Source of the DNA: Ruegeria lacuscaerulensis | GTDB lineage: Bacteria > Pseudomonadota > Alphaproteobacteria > Rhodobacterales > Rhodobacteraceae | NCBI RefSeq assembly: GCF_013034685.1 | Contig: NZ_WQGO01000009.1 | Location: 1-64,000, forward strand | Direction of reading: 5' to 3' | DNA: 64,000 nt | In this document: positions 44,431-54,605 of the stretch, piece after piece | Layout of the letters: each line of letters opens with the position of its first letter | How positions within the stretch are numbered: the first letter of the stretch is position 1 | Notes under the pieces: generated by a model | Told to the model about the DNA's origin: nothing | Database searches by the model: none | What the model saw: only the letters and a program-made list of their open reading frames with translations | Position numbers and translations under genes: made by a program

Positions 44431-46059
44431 ATGACCGCGGCAAATATCTATGAGCGTCATTTGGACAAGGGCAGGGCGAACTACACGCCCCTGTCACCGC
44501 TGAGCTTCATCGACCGCACGGCTCAGATCTACCCAGACTACCCGTCCGTCGTTTACGGCGCGCGACGTTATAGCTGGGCGGAAACCTACGCGCGCTGTCG
44601 CCGAATGGCCGGTGCTTTGGTTGCGCGGGGGATTGGCAAGGGCGACACCGTATCAATCATCGCGGCTAACATCCCAGAGATGTACGAGGCGCATTTCGGT
44701 GTCCCCATGACCGGCGCCGTTCTGAACGCCATCAACACAAGGCTGGATGCCCCGATCATTGCCTTCATCCTGAACCACGCGGAATCCAAAGTACTGCTGG
44801 TCGATCCCGAGTTTTCGGGCGTCGTGAAAGAGGCGCTGACGCAGGTCGATCACGATCTGCTGATCATTGATATCGAAGATGACAGCTATGAGGGGGGCGA
44901 GAAGCTGGGTGCGCTGACCTATGACGCTCTGCTGGCCGAGGGGGATCCCGAATACGCGTGGTCTCTGCCGGGTGACGAATGGGACGCGATCACGCTGAAC
45001 TATACCTCTGGTACCACGGGCAACCCCAAGGGGGTTGTCTATCACCACAGGGGTGCGGCCCTGAACGCACAGTCGGACCTGCTGGATTGGGACATACCCA
45101 AGCATTCGACCTATCTGTGGACGTTGCCGATGTTCCACTGCAACGGCTGGTGTTTCCCTTGGGCGATGGCGGCCAATGCAGGCGTCTCGGTCTGTTTGCG
45201 CGCGGTGCGGGCCGAACCGATCTATGCCGCCTTCCGCGACGAAAAAGTCACCCATTTCTGCGGCGCTCCCATCGTGCTGAACATGCTGGCCAACGCACCC
45301 GAGGCACTCAAGGATTTCGACCAGAAGATCAAGGTGATGACCGCAGGCGCCCCGCCCCCTGCCGCCGTGATTGCGAATATGGAAGGGATGGGGATCGAGG
45401 TTACACATGTCTACGGCCTGACCGAAACCTACGGTCCATCGGTCGTCTGCGCCTGGAAAGATGAGTGGAACGAAAAACCGGCCGATGAGCGCGCTGCGCT
45501 GAAGGTCCGGCAGGGGGTGCGCTACACGGCACTGTCCGGTCTGATGGTGGCCGACCCTGAAACGCTAGAGCCGGTCCCTTCCGACGGAGAGACCATGGGT
45601 GAGATCTTCATGCAGGGCAATGTGGTGATGAAGGGCTATCTCAAGAACCCCGATGCCACCGACAAGGCGTTTAACGGCGGCTGGTTTGCCTCGGGTGACC
45701 TGGGGGTGATGCACCCCGACGGCTATATCGCGCTCAAGGACCGGTCCAAGGACATCATTATTTCGGGAGGCGAGAATATCTCATCGGTCGAGGTCGAGGA
45801 TATCCTCTACAAACACCCCGCTGTGATGGAGGCTGCCGTGGTTGCCCGCCCCGACGAGAAATGGGGTGAAACACCTTGTGCCTTTGTCGAACTCAAACAC
45901 GACGCGCAGGCAAACGCGGCCGAGATTATCGCCTTCTGTCGCGATCACATGGCCCATTTCAAGGCACCCAAAACGGTGGTGTTCGGGCCGCTGCCCAAGA
46001 CTTCGACGGGAAAGGTGCAAAAGTTCAAGCTGCGCGATCAGGCCAAGGCTCTGGGCTAA
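44431..46059 (+). CDS. Acyl-CoA synthetase, DmdB-like
   Basis: A 542-residue AMP-forming CoA ligase. The P-loop YTSGTTGNPKGVVYHH, GLTETYGP and the C-terminal catalytic PKTSTGKVQKFKL are present. The sequence resembles roseobacter fatty-acid/methylmercaptopropionate ligases; in Ruegeria a DmdB gene sits near tpa, so a role in DMSP demethylation is possible but not proven. The ATG at 44431 follows GAGG. Its stop overlaps the next, convergent gene by 4 bp. Confidence 0.85.
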   Translation: MTAANIYERHLDKGRANYTPLSPLSFIDRTAQIYPDYPSVVYGARRYSWAETYARCRRMAGALVARGIGKGDTVSIIAANIPEMYEAHFGVPMTGAVLNAINTRLDAPIIAFILNHAESKVLLVDPEFSGVVKEALTQVDHDLLIIDIEDDSYEGGEKLGALTYDALLAEGDPEYAWSLPGDEWDAITLNYTSGTTGNPKGVVYHHRGAALNAQSDLLDWDIPKHSTYLWTLPMFHCNGWCFPWAMAANAGVSVCLRAVRAEPIYAAFRDEKVTHFCGAPIVLNMLANAPEALKDFDQKIKVMTAGAPPPAAVIANMEGMGIEVTHVYGLTETYGPSVVCAWKDEWNEKPADERAALKVRQGVRYTALSGLMVADPETLEPVPSDGETMGEIFMQGNVVMKGYLKNPDATDKAFNGGWFASGDLGVMHPDGYIALKDRSKDIIISGGENISSVEVEDILYKHPAVMEAAVVARPDEKWGETPCAFVELKHDAQANAAEIIAFCRDHMAHFKAPKTVVFGPLPKTSTGKVQKFKLRDQAKALG

Positions 46060-46397
46060 GTGCCCGTTCGATCAAAGATCGTCAGGTCCAACGCCAGCAT
46101 TTCGCCCATCCAGATGGCACGATCCCGGTGATCCTCAAGATGCTGGCCAGTTTCGGGATGCGTAAATATGGTGAGCCCTTGTCGGTTCAGCATCAGCCAT
46201 GGAATAACCTGATCAAACGCGTCGGGCGCAAATGCCAGCTGACAGCTCCAGCGCGGATGTGGGCCAACGTTCTTGGCGTGCATTCGGCCGACCTCAACAG
46301 GGAACAAGCGGCCCGCCTTTTCGCAAAGCTGTTGCGCGACTGTTTGAGAATGAGCATCGAAATAGACATGAGCGTGATAGCCGATGATTTCGGGCAT
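46056..46397 (-). CDS. DOPA 4,5-dioxygenase family protein
   Basis: A 113-residue protein with GYHAHVYFD and HPRWSCQLAF, matching the DOPA 4,5-dioxygenase family. It may open catechol-type rings. GGAG eight bases before supports 46397. It lies near the homogentisate operon on the same strand, so it may belong to aromatic breakdown. Confidence 0.85.
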   Translation of the reverse strand: MPEIIGYHAHVYFDAHSQTVAQQLCEKAGRLFPVEVGRMHAKNVGPHPRWSCQLAFAPDAFDQVIPWLMLNRQGLTIFTHPETGQHLEDHRDRAIWMGEMLALDLTIFDRTGT

Positions 46398-46482
46398 AGG
46401 GGTCTCCATCCTTGCTGAGACGATCTTAATAAGCCAGCGTCGCGTCTTTCCCTATCCGCATGGGTACACAGACCCTGTGCGG

Positions 46483-47118
46483 TCAGTCAGGCGCGTGCCG
46501 GTCCGGGTGAGCCTGCGCAAAAGCGGGCAGGTCTGCGCAGGCAGCGTCGACACTCAGGATACGGGGTAGCCCGGTCAGATCGACCTGCCAGCGACGTGCA
46601 TTATACATCTGCGGAATTAGACACAGATCGGCCAAACCGGGCTGAGTGCCGGTACAATAGGGGGCTTGTTCGAAACCGTTCAGCAATGCTTCGAACGCCA
46701 GTAGGCCGGGACGGATGAAATGGCGCATCCAATCGCCCGGCATGCCTTCGGCGCTGCCACTTAATGTCGTTGCGTGGCGCGCGACCGACAGGTTGCAGAC
46801 CGGATGCAGATCTACGGCGATGGATTGCGCCAATGCCAACGCCTGCGCGCGGGCCGCTGGCTCGGCAGGCAGCAAGCCCATACCGCGGGTCTGGTCCAGA
46901 TAGTCGATGATCGCCAACGACTGGGTCAGACGCAGCCCGTCTATCTCAAGAACAGGTACCAGACCTTGCGGATTGCGGGCCAGATGCACGTCGGACCTGT
47001 GATCGCCCGCCACCAGGTCGACCGAAACTGCCTGATACGAAATCCCGGCGAGGTTCAGCGCGATACGCACCCGATAACTGGCCGAGGACCGCCAATAATC
47101 ATATAGGATCACACTCAT
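46483..47118 (-). CDS. maiA: Maleylacetoacetate isomerase
   Basis: A 211-residue zeta-class glutathione transferase. The N-terminus LYDYWRSSASYRVRIALNL with the SSxSxRVR motif is diagnostic. It makes fumarylacetoacetate in tyrosine degradation. It is 18 bp after the DUF2783 gene in the same direction. Confidence 0.95.
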   Translation of the reverse strand: MSVILYDYWRSSASYRVRIALNLAGISYQAVSVDLVAGDHRSDVHLARNPQGLVPVLEIDGLRLTQSLAIIDYLDQTRGMGLLPAEPAARAQALALAQSIAVDLHPVCNLSVARHATTLSGSAEGMPGDWMRHFIRPGLLAFEALLNGFEQAPYCTGTQPGLADLCLIPQMYNARRWQVDLTGLPRILSVDAACADLPAFAQAHPDRHAPD

Positions 47119-47136
47119 CCGGATCTCCCTACTAGA

Positions 47137-47334
47137 TCAATCCCCAGGCAGCGTGGCCGTTTTCAAAGCTTGTGACAACACCTCGGCATCACCGATGTGG
47201 TTGGCCAGAACCAAGATCAGCCGCGCATTCAACGCGTCGCTTTCGTCCTTTCCCAGCCCTTCATGCGAGGCTAGCAACTGCGCATAGAAGTCGTCCGCGC
47301 TGTCGAAATTGGGGGTGAGGATCAGATCAGCCAT
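47137..47334 (-). CDS. DUF2783 protein
   Basis: A 65-residue protein with FDSADDFYAQLLASHEGL and ALNARLILVLANHIGD, as in DUF2783. It always accompanies a flavin monooxygenase of the type just upstream and may be a small partner. Separated from it by 5 bp. Confidence 0.85.
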   Translation of the reverse strand: MADLILTPNFDSADDFYAQLLASHEGLGKDESDALNARLILVLANHIGDAEVLSQALKTATLPGD

Positions 47335-47339
47335 CCTGC

Positions 47340-48950
47340 TTACTCCTTTCCTGTGGCCCGGCGCATCGCCTGCCGGAACGCGTTTTCTTCGAAATTGTCC
47401 CGCCGCGCCGCCACATGTTGGTCTGGGCGGATCAGATAGACGGCGCTGGTCGCATCGCCCAGATAGCGGCGCTTCAGCTCAAGCGTCAGGTCATCCTTGA
47501 TCGAAAGTGCGAGTCGTGTGGCCTCGACTCCGTCTTCCTCGATCCGGTCGGGAGCGTCAGCGTCGATGGTCAGCAAAGTGAATTTGCCCGCCAGTTTTGA
47601 CAACAGGAATTCGTCGCCCAATGGCGCATCAGGGCAGGCCGCGCCGGGGCAGGTCAGGTCCGGCCCGCTAAGCGCATCAGCCGAACTGAGCGACGATCCC
47701 TCGTAGGTACACGGCGTGCTCAGCCGCCCGGAATTGACCAGCGGGCGTGCGAATTCGTAGTGCTCGCTCAGGTCTAGAACTGCATCGCGCATCAGGCGCG
47801 ACATCTCGGATTTTGGCGTGATAAAATCGGTCGAGCGGGTGGAGTTCTGGATATTCTCATCCGCCGCCTGCACGCGCTCGCGGCTATAGCTGTCCAATAG
47901 CAGCTCGGGTGCCTGTCCGTCGATGACTAGCTTCAACTTCCAGCACAGATTGTCGGTGTCCTGAATTCCCGAATTCGCCCCGCGCGCGCCAAACGGGCTG
48001 ACCTGATGGGCGCTGTCCCCTGCAAAGAGCACACGGCCATAGCGGAACCGTTCCATCCGACGGCATTGGAACGTGTAGATCGAGACCCATTCAAGCTCAA
48101 ACACCACATCCTCACCCAGCATTGCCTTGAGGCGCGGGATGACGTTTTCGGGGCGTTTCTCGCGCTCTTTGTCGATGTCCCACCCCAGTTGCAGATCGAT
48201 GCGCCAGACATTGTCGGGCTGTTTGTGCAGCAGTGCAGACTGACCCCGGTTGAAGGGGGGGTCGAACCAGAACCAGCGCTCGGTGGGGAAGTCGGCCTCC
48301 ATCACCACATCCGCGATCAGGAAATTGTCTTCGAATACCCGCCCGTCAAAATCCAGCCCCAGCATCCGGCGGGTGGGAGAATGCGCGCCATCGCACGCAA
48401 TCAGCCAGTCGGCTTCGACGTTATAGGGGCCTTCTGGCGTTTCGACCTCAAGTTTAACATGGTCGTCATGGGTGCCGATGGCTTCGACCTTGTTGCGGCC
48501 CCGGATTTCGATCGGGGCACCTTCGGCCTGCAAGGCGCGAACGCGGTCGACCAGAATATTCTCAAGATGATATTGTTGCAGGTTCACGAAGGCGGGGTTG
48601 GCAAAGCCTTTTTCGGGCAGCAAGTCGAACTCATAAACTTTGCGGTCGTCGAAAAAGACCTTGCCTGCTTCCCATTGAACCCCGGATTCTGCCATCGGTT
48701 TGCCACAGCCCAGCCGGTCGGCAATATCCAATGTACGTTGTGAAAAGCAGATCGCGCGGCTGCCGAAACTGACCTTGTCATTGTCATCCAGCACCACGAC
48801 CTCGACCCCTTGCTGCGCCAGATCGATGGCGGCGCTCAGGCCAACGGGACCGGCGCCCACAACGATCACCTTGTGGCGCACAGGCGTTGCAGTGTCCTGA
48901 TCCGGGCTGCGATCATACGCATAAAGGGGTGTTTCGAAGATCTTGTTCAT
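47340..48950 (-). CDS. FAD-dependent aromatic monooxygenase
   Basis: A 536-residue flavoprotein of the aromatic-hydroxylase type. It has VIVVGAGPVGLSAAIDLAQQ (Rossmann), and FAGDSAHQVSPFGARGANSG with the conserved GD. It resembles 3-(3-hydroxyphenyl)propionate hydroxylase; the substrate in this operon is unknown but should be aromatic. The ATG at 48950 is the start of family similarity. Confidence 0.88.
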   Translation of the reverse strand: MNKIFETPLYAYDRSPDQDTATPVRHKVIVVGAGPVGLSAAIDLAQQGVEVVVLDDNDKVSFGSRAICFSQRTLDIADRLGCGKPMAESGVQWEAGKVFFDDRKVYEFDLLPEKGFANPAFVNLQQYHLENILVDRVRALQAEGAPIEIRGRNKVEAIGTHDDHVKLEVETPEGPYNVEADWLIACDGAHSPTRRMLGLDFDGRVFEDNFLIADVVMEADFPTERWFWFDPPFNRGQSALLHKQPDNVWRIDLQLGWDIDKEREKRPENVIPRLKAMLGEDVVFELEWVSIYTFQCRRMERFRYGRVLFAGDSAHQVSPFGARGANSGIQDTDNLCWKLKLVIDGQAPELLLDSYSRERVQAADENIQNSTRSTDFITPKSEMSRLMRDAVLDLSEHYEFARPLVNSGRLSTPCTYEGSSLSSADALSGPDLTCPGAACPDAPLGDEFLLSKLAGKFTLLTIDADAPDRIEEDGVEATRLALSIKDDLTLELKRRYLGDATSAVYLIRPDQHVAARRDNFEENAFRQAMRRATGKE

Positions 48951-49079
48951 AGGCTCTCTCCCCGGTGCCTTGGCGCGAAACTCCGTGTCTCTGGCGGGAC
49001 TGGGCCAGAGGGTCTTCCCGAATGGTTCCATCGAAACTCCGGCCGCAAAACGATCTGGATCAAATGCGACGCTATGTCC

Positions 49080-50030
49080 CTAGGCTTGCAGGGCCTCCCA
49101 CATCTCCAGATCCCGTTGGGCGGTCCATATGCGCGGCGTGTCAATACCTCGGGCTTCGTCATAGGCGCGGGCGACGTTGAAGGGCAGGCAGTGTTCATAA
49201 ATCGCGTAATCGGCAAATTTCGGATCACACTCGGCACGTACGGCGTCCCACGCTTCTTTAAGCGATCCTCCACGCGCCGCGACCTTTGCAGCAGGAAGGT
49301 AGGTGCTTCCGACGAAATCGCGGGTGTTTTCGATGGCGGCATTGACCATGTTCTTGCCGATCAGAGCGTCACCGCGTCCCGGCGCGATGGCGTCCACGTC
49401 GAACCATTTGATCGCATCCAGCGTATCGCCCCAGTCGCCGAAGTGCCCGTCGCCGCAGTAGCAGGCCGAGTGGTATTCGACGATGTCGCCTGTGAACATG
49501 ACATTCTGATCAGCCACATGGATGACGATATCACCCGCCGTATGGGCGCGGCCCAGATGCATCAGGTCGACCCGGCGGTTGCCCAGATAGACCGTCATCG
49601 TATCGCTGAAGGTGGTGGTGGGCCACGTCAGGCCGGGGATGCTTTCATGCCCCTCAAAAAGGCGGGGAAAGCGTTGGAATTCGCTGTCCCAATCCTCTTG
49701 TCCGCGTTCCACGACCATAGCGCGGGCCATATCCGACATCAGGATTTGCTGCGCTCCGAAGGCGCTGGCCCCAAGCACGCGCACGGCGTGGTAGTGGGTC
49801 AACGCCACATGGGTGATCGGTTTGTCGGTGACCGAGCGGACGCAGTCGATGACCTTCTGCGCCAGACGGGGGGTGGCCTGGGCCTCGATGATCATGACGC
49901 TGTCATCGCCGATGATGACGCCGGAATTGGGATCGCCCTCGGCGGTGAAGGCATAGAGCCCTTCGCCGATTTCCGTGAAGCTGATCTTTTTTTCGGACAT
50001 GTCCCCTTGGGACGCGAAAGCCTTGGCCAT
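49080..50030 (-). CDS. Metallo-beta-lactamase-fold hydrolase
   Basis: A 316-residue MBL-fold protein in the homogentisate operon. The first metal motif reads THYHAVRV: both histidines are present but the following Asp and His of HxHxDH are replaced by Val and Arg. Later blocks HTAGDIVIH and FTGDIVEYH retain ligands. It may bind only one metal. The ATG at 50030 is preferred to the start at 50075. Confidence 0.85.
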   Translation of the reverse strand: MAKAFASQGDMSEKKISFTEIGEGLYAFTAEGDPNSGVIIGDDSVMIIEAQATPRLAQKVIDCVRSVTDKPITHVALTHYHAVRVLGASAFGAQQILMSDMARAMVVERGQEDWDSEFQRFPRLFEGHESIPGLTWPTTTFSDTMTVYLGNRRVDLMHLGRAHTAGDIVIHVADQNVMFTGDIVEYHSACYCGDGHFGDWGDTLDAIKWFDVDAIAPGRGDALIGKNMVNAAIENTRDFVGSTYLPAAKVAARGGSLKEAWDAVRAECDPKFADYAIYEHCLPFNVARAYDEARGIDTPRIWTAQRDLEMWEALQA

Positions 50031-50117
50031 GTTGGGTTCCTTTTTCCGAGCCGTGTGCGGATTGCGGTGTTGCACCGCCTCCGGCGGCCGTATTTTTGAC
50101 GAGAAGAAGGGCTGGGT

Positions 50118-51374
50118 TCACCTTTTATAGGGGTCGTCCAATGCGGACAGAAGGGTGCCGGTGCAATCTCCGAAGCCGATTGTGTAGCCGTCGCCTATGG
50201 CGGATCCGGTTAGGGTCAGAGTGTCGCCGTCCTCGATAAAGCTTCGGGTCTCGCCAGTGTCGAGGGTCAGGGGTTCCTTACCGCCCCAGCTGAGTTCCAG
50301 AAGTGAGCCGCGCTCGGGTTTTGTGGGGCCAGATATCGTGCCCGATCCAAGCAGGTCGCCGGTATTCATCGGGCAGCCCGAGGTCGTGTGATGGGCCAGT
50401 TGTTGGGCTGCGGAATAGTACATCTGGTTGTAATTCGTACGCGCGATCGTGGTGGCAGGCTTGCCAGCGGGGGCCATTGTCACGGACAGGTCGATGTCAT
50501 AGAGCATGGGTCCGCAATCCTTGAGGTGATCCAGCAGCTCATGATCGCGGGCTGGGGTGTCACAGCGGAACGGCTCCAGCGCCGCTTTGGTCACGATCCA
50601 GGGGCTGATCGAGGTGGCTGTGGCCTTGGCCTGGAACGGACCCAGTGGCTGATATTCCCAGGCCTGTATGTCGCGGGCGGACCAATCGTTTAGCAGAACA
50701 TAACCAAAGATGTTGTCGTCCGCCTCCTGCACCGAGATAGGGCCTTCCGATGGCGTGCCCACGATGGCGCCCATCTCAAGCTCAATGTCAAAGCGGCGGC
50801 TGGGCAGGAAGGCCGGGCGGTCGTGATCGGGAGATTTCAACTGGCCCCACGGGCGACGGATATCTGTACCGGACACAACAACGGACGAGGCGCGGCCGTT
50901 GTAGCCAATGGGAATGTGCAGCCAATTGGGTGGTAGCGCATTTTCGGGCCCGCGGAACATGGTGCCAACATTCTGTGCGTGGTGGCGGCCTGCGTAGAAG
51001 TCGGTGTATTCGCTGACTGCGAAAGGCAGGTGCATCTCGGCATCACTTTGAGCCACGAGCAGGGGTTCGACTTGCCCTTGTTCTTCCGATCTGTCGGCCA
51101 AAAGACTGTTCAGGCGCGCGCGCAGGGCAGCCCAGACGGCCGGGCCTTGCTCCATCAGTGGGTTCCAAAAGGGCAGGTCAAACAAGGGCTCATCCGTCAG
51201 GACGATCAGGCCTTTGGCCTCGGCCGTGGTGATGTCGAGGATCATGTCTCCAATCGCCACTCCGCAGCGCGGTTCACCGTCTTCGGTGGAAAACACACCG
51301 TAAGGCAAGTTGTTCAATGGGAACGGATGGTTGGCGGCGTTAGCTGAAGCCACCCAGGAATTCATCAAGGACAT
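50118..51374 (-). CDS. fahA: Fumarylacetoacetase
   Basis: A 418-residue hydrolase that splits fumarylacetoacetate to fumarate and acetoacetate, the last step of tyrosine degradation. It carries DFYAGRHHAQNVGTMFRG and the FAH-type ELEMGAIVG and NDWSARDIQAWE. GGAGAAAG precedes the ATG. Follows hmgA by 65 bp. Confidence 0.96.
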   Translation of the reverse strand: MSLMNSWVASANAANHPFPLNNLPYGVFSTEDGEPRCGVAIGDMILDITTAEAKGLIVLTDEPLFDLPFWNPLMEQGPAVWAALRARLNSLLADRSEEQGQVEPLLVAQSDAEMHLPFAVSEYTDFYAGRHHAQNVGTMFRGPENALPPNWLHIPIGYNGRASSVVVSGTDIRRPWGQLKSPDHDRPAFLPSRRFDIELEMGAIVGTPSEGPISVQEADDNIFGYVLLNDWSARDIQAWEYQPLGPFQAKATATSISPWIVTKAALEPFRCDTPARDHELLDHLKDCGPMLYDIDLSVTMAPAGKPATTIARTNYNQMYYSAAQQLAHHTTSGCPMNTGDLLGSGTISGPTKPERGSLLELSWGGKEPLTLDTGETRSFIEDGDTLTLTGSAIGDGYTIGFGDCTGTLLSALDDPYKR

Positions 51375-51402
51375 TCTTTCTCCAGACCTTTTGTGCAGGT
51401 CG

Positions 51403-51426
51403 AGATTTTTCGTCGAAAAATCTTGG
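51403..51426. repeat. Intergenic palindromic repeat, copy 2
   Basis: GATTTTTCG-T-CGAAAAATC is a perfect inverted repeat; its right part is the 20-bp repeat also found at 33801-33820. It lies in the gap between hmgA and fahA. Confidence 0.7.
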
Positions 51427-51439
51427 ACCCGCGAGGTGT

Positions 51440-52795
51440 TTATTTTTTGCCGGGTGTTCCGTCGAACTTTTTCTCAAGCGAGGTCCAGCAGTCAATGTAA
51501 TCATCCTGCAAGGGGGCCTCATTGGCGGCGAATGCCGTTAGGTGCTGCGGAAAACGGGTTTCAAACATGAAGGACATGGTGTTGTCCAACTTGTCCGGGC
51601 CGAGGTTGGAATTTGACGCTTTGTCAAACGCTTCGCGGTCCGGCCCGTGGGGCAGCATCATATTGTGCAGGCTCATCCCTCCGGGAACAAATCCCTGTGG
51701 CTTGGCGTCATACTGGCCGTAGATATTGCCCATCAGCTCGGACATGATGTTTTTGTGGTACCAGGGCGGGCGGAACGTGTCTTCTGCCACCATCCAGCGT
51801 TCGCGGAACAGGACGAAGTCGATATTGGCCGTGCCGGGCTGGCCCGAAGGCGCTGTTAAGACAGTAAAGATCGACGGATCGGGGTGGTCGAACAGGATCG
51901 CGCCGACCGGGCAATAGGTGCGCAGGTCATATTTGTAAGGCGCGTAGTTGCCATGCCAGGCGACCACATCCAGCGGGCTTTGCCCGATCTTGGTGGTATG
52001 AAACTGGCCGCACCACTTTACGGTGACAGTCGAGGGGACCTCGCGGTCTTCGAACGCCGCCACGGGCGCCTTGAAGTCGCGCGGGTTGGCCATGCAGTTC
52101 GCGCCGATCGGACCTCGGCCCGGCAGTTCGAATTTCTGCCCGTAGTTCTCACAGACGAAGCCGCGCGCAGGGCCTTCCAGAACCTCGACCCGGTAGACCA
52201 GACCGCGTGGGATGATGGCGATCTCTTTGGGTTCAACGTCAATGATCCCAAGCTCGGTGGCAAAGCGTAGACGGCCTTCCTGAGGGACCACCAACAGCTC
52301 GGAATCGGCCGAGAAGAAATAGTCATCCACCATGGAGTCCGTCACCAGATAGATATGGCTGGCCATGCCCACCTGCGTATTGACATCCCCCGCCGTGGTC
52401 ATGGTGCGCATGCCAGTCAGCCAGGTCAGGCCGTCACCGGAATGGGCAACCGCGTCCCAGCGGTATTGACCCAAGCTGATGACATCCGGGTCAACGCAGG
52501 GGGCCGATTTCCAATAGGGCAGGTCGATTTTCTCATATCGATGCGAATGCTTGACTGAGGGGCGGATGCGATAGCACCACGTCCGTTCCGGCGGATTGGC
52601 GGTGAACGCAGTACCGCTCAGCTGTTCGCCATAGAGGCCATAATTGCAGCGTTGCGGGCTGTTCATCCCTTGCGGCAGCGCGCCGGGCAAAGCTTCTGTT
52701 TCAAAGTCGTTTGCCCAGCCAGGCATATAGCCTTCGTGTGTGCCAACAGAGCTGCTGGCCTGGGTCATCTGATGCGGATCAGCCGGACGGTTCAT
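51440..52795 (-). CDS. hmgA: Homogentisate 1,2-dioxygenase
   Basis: A 451-residue ring-cleaving dioxygenase. The mature core shows [18 protein letters not shown] and the metal region [16 protein letters not shown]. It is the first gene of the operon. The ATG at 52795 matches the family length; the longer frame is not needed. The divergent MarR gene is 59 bp away. Confidence 0.96.
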   Translation of the reverse strand: MNRPADPHQMTQASSSVGTHEGYMPGWANDFETEALPGALPQGMNSPQRCNYGLYGEQLSGTAFTANPPERTWCYRIRPSVKHSHRYEKIDLPYWKSAPCVDPDVISLGQYRWDAVAHSGDGLTWLTGMRTMTTAGDVNTQVGMASHIYLVTDSMVDDYFFSADSELLVVPQEGRLRFATELGIIDVEPKEIAIIPRGLVYRVEVLEGPARGFVCENYGQKFELPGRGPIGANCMANPRDFKAPVAAFEDREVPSTVTVKWCGQFHTTKIGQSPLDVVAWHGNYAPYKYDLRTYCPVGAILFDHPDPSIFTVLTAPSGQPGTANIDFVLFRERWMVAEDTFRPPWYHKNIMSELMGNIYGQYDAKPQGFVPGGMSLHNMMLPHGPDREAFDKASNSNLGPDKLDNTMSFMFETRFPQHLTAFAANEAPLQDDYIDCWTSLEKKFDGTPGKK

Positions 52796-52830
52796 CCCGT
52801 ACTCCTCCTGTTTTGCTGCTTGTGGGATAA

Positions 52831-52848
52831 TAGTTGATTTTGTAACTA
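52831..52848. promoter_or_regulatory. Putative MarR operator between hmgA and the regulator
   Basis: TAGTT-N8-AACTA is an inverted repeat in the 59-bp gap between two divergent starts. Binding here could repress both directions. Confidence 0.55.
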
Positions 52849-52854
52849 ACAAGC

Positions 52855-53307
52855 ATGACAAAGACAGACACCGCAAAAAATGATGCGTTTGATTTGCAGG
52901 ATTTCCTGCCCTATCTGCTGAACCGCGCAGCCGAGGAAAGCTCATTGGAATTTCAGCGTGCCTACAAGGACCGCTACGGGATGTTGCGCACGGAATGGCG
53001 TGTGCTGTTTCATCTGGGAAATTATGGTGAGATAACCGCGAAAGAGATCGGGGAAAGAGCGCGTATCCACAAGACCAAGATCAGTCGGGCGGTCAGCAAG
53101 CTTGAACTCCGCCGGTTCCTGACACGCACGCCCAGCGAACGCGACCGCCGGGTCGAGCATCTGAAACTGACCCCAGCGGGCAAGGCTGCCTACCGAGAGC
53201 TCTGCGGTATCGCCCGGCAATATGATGCCAAACTGGCCGCAATGTTTGATGAGGATGAAGCCGCCCTGCTGCGCAAGATGCTGCAGAAACTGGCCGAGAT
53301 GAGGTGA
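52855..53307 (+). CDS. MarR-family regulator of homogentisate degradation
   Basis: A 150-residue winged-helix repressor. The recognition helix region is [20 protein letters not shown] and the wing [10 protein letters not shown]. Divergent from hmgA, it likely releases the operon when an aromatic inducer binds. The inducer is not known. Confidence 0.92.
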   Translation: MTKTDTAKNDAFDLQDFLPYLLNRAAEESSLEFQRAYKDRYGMLRTEWRVLFHLGNYGEITAKEIGERARIHKTKISRAVSKLELRRFLTRTPSERDRRVEHLKLTPAGKAAYRELCGIARQYDAKLAAMFDEDEAALLRKMLQKLAEMR

Positions 53308-53369
53308 ACTCTGGTAATTGTCATCCATTGACCCCAGATGACGTTCAGAGCGGACATAGGAAACAAAGA

Positions 53370-54605
53370 ATGACAGCCCCGGAAAAGAACGCGGCGAAAT
53401 CAACAGATTTGATCAACTGGATTGTTGCCCGCGGCCTTGAAGGCGCGGACAAAGAAGAATTGCTGGACGGGTATTGCACTCGGCTGGTTGAGCTCGGCGT
53501 GCCGCTGATGCGGTTTCATGCGGCCCAATCGGCCCTGCACCCGGTCTATGGCGGCACCGGCTATAGCTGGTATCAGGGGCAGGGCGGCGATTATCAGAAA
53601 TTCAAATACTCGGAAGATGTCAGTGAGGATTGGCAGAACAGCCCATTATACGCGATCCTCAACGAAGACCTCGATTTCGTGCATGAACGGATCGTCGATC
53701 AGAACGAACCCAGCCGATATCCTCTGATCAACGACCTGCGCGAGGTCGGTGCGACCGACTATTATGCCACCAGTGTGCCCTTTGACATGCCGACCAACAA
53801 CATCCCACTCGATGCGAAAAAGGCGGTAGATGGGGTCTTGCTGTCCTGGACCAGCAACGCGCCTGACGGGTTTCAGGACAGCGATCTGGACCTGATCAAT
53901 ACGGCCTTGCCGCATCTGGGGTTGGCGTTGAAATCAGCCTCGAACGCGCGGATATCCAAGGACCTGATGCGCGTCTATCTGGGCCGCGATGCGGGCCGTC
54001 GCGTGCTGTCGGGCGAGATCCGGCGCGGGTCGTTGCAGCAGATCGACGCGGTGATCTGGAACTTCGACCTTGAGGGATTTACCAGCCTGTCCGAAGAGCT
54101 GCCCGGCAACGAGATCATCGACATGCTGAACGACTATCTGGCGGTGGCGGTTGGGGTGGTCCATGACAATGACGGGAATATCCTGAAATTCATGGGCGAC
54201 GGGCTGATGGCCATGTTCGATGTCGGCGATATTGATGAGGACGCGCGGGCTGCACTAAAGGCGGTTCCGATGCTGCAATCGCGTATTGAAGAGCTGAACG
54301 CTGCGCGAAAAGCCGACGGTCTACCCGTGGCGAATTTCACGCTGGCGCTGCATTCGGGGGAAATCCTCTATGGCAATATCGGGTCCGAAAGCCGTCTGGA
54401 TTTCACCGTCATCGGCCCAGCGGTAAACCAGACCGCGCGGATTGCTGGGATGCACCGTTCATTGGGCCAGCGCATCCTGATCTCGGACGATGTTGCGCAG
54501 GCGGCACAGCCTTGTGGGCAAGACCTGATCTCGGTCGGGCGCTACATGCTGCGCGGTGTGCCAGAGCCGAAAGAGCTGTTTACGGTCTATCGGGCGGGGG
54601 GTTAG
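53370..54605 (+). CDS. Adenylate/guanylate cyclase, class III
   Basis: A 411-residue protein. The C-terminal cyclase domain (about 215-405) has FDLEGFTSLSE with the first metal Asp, KFMGDGLMAMF with the second, and TVIGPAVNQTARI with the Asn and Arg of the transition-state site. The N-terminal 200 residues are an unassigned sensor region. It is 62 bp after the MarR gene on the same strand; the link is unclear. Confidence 0.92.
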   Translation: MTAPEKNAAKSTDLINWIVARGLEGADKEELLDGYCTRLVELGVPLMRFHAAQSALHPVYGGTGYSWYQGQGGDYQKFKYSEDVSEDWQNSPLYAILNEDLDFVHERIVDQNEPSRYPLINDLREVGATDYYATSVPFDMPTNNIPLDAKKAVDGVLLSWTSNAPDGFQDSDLDLINTALPHLGLALKSASNARISKDLMRVYLGRDAGRRVLSGEIRRGSLQQIDAVIWNFDLEGFTSLSEELPGNEIIDMLNDYLAVAVGVVHDNDGNILKFMGDGLMAMFDVGDIDEDARAALKAVPMLQSRIEELNAARKADGLPVANFTLALHSGEILYGNIGSESRLDFTVIGPAVNQTARIAGMHRSLGQRILISDDVAQAAQPCGQDLISVGRYMLRGVPEPKELFTVYRAGG

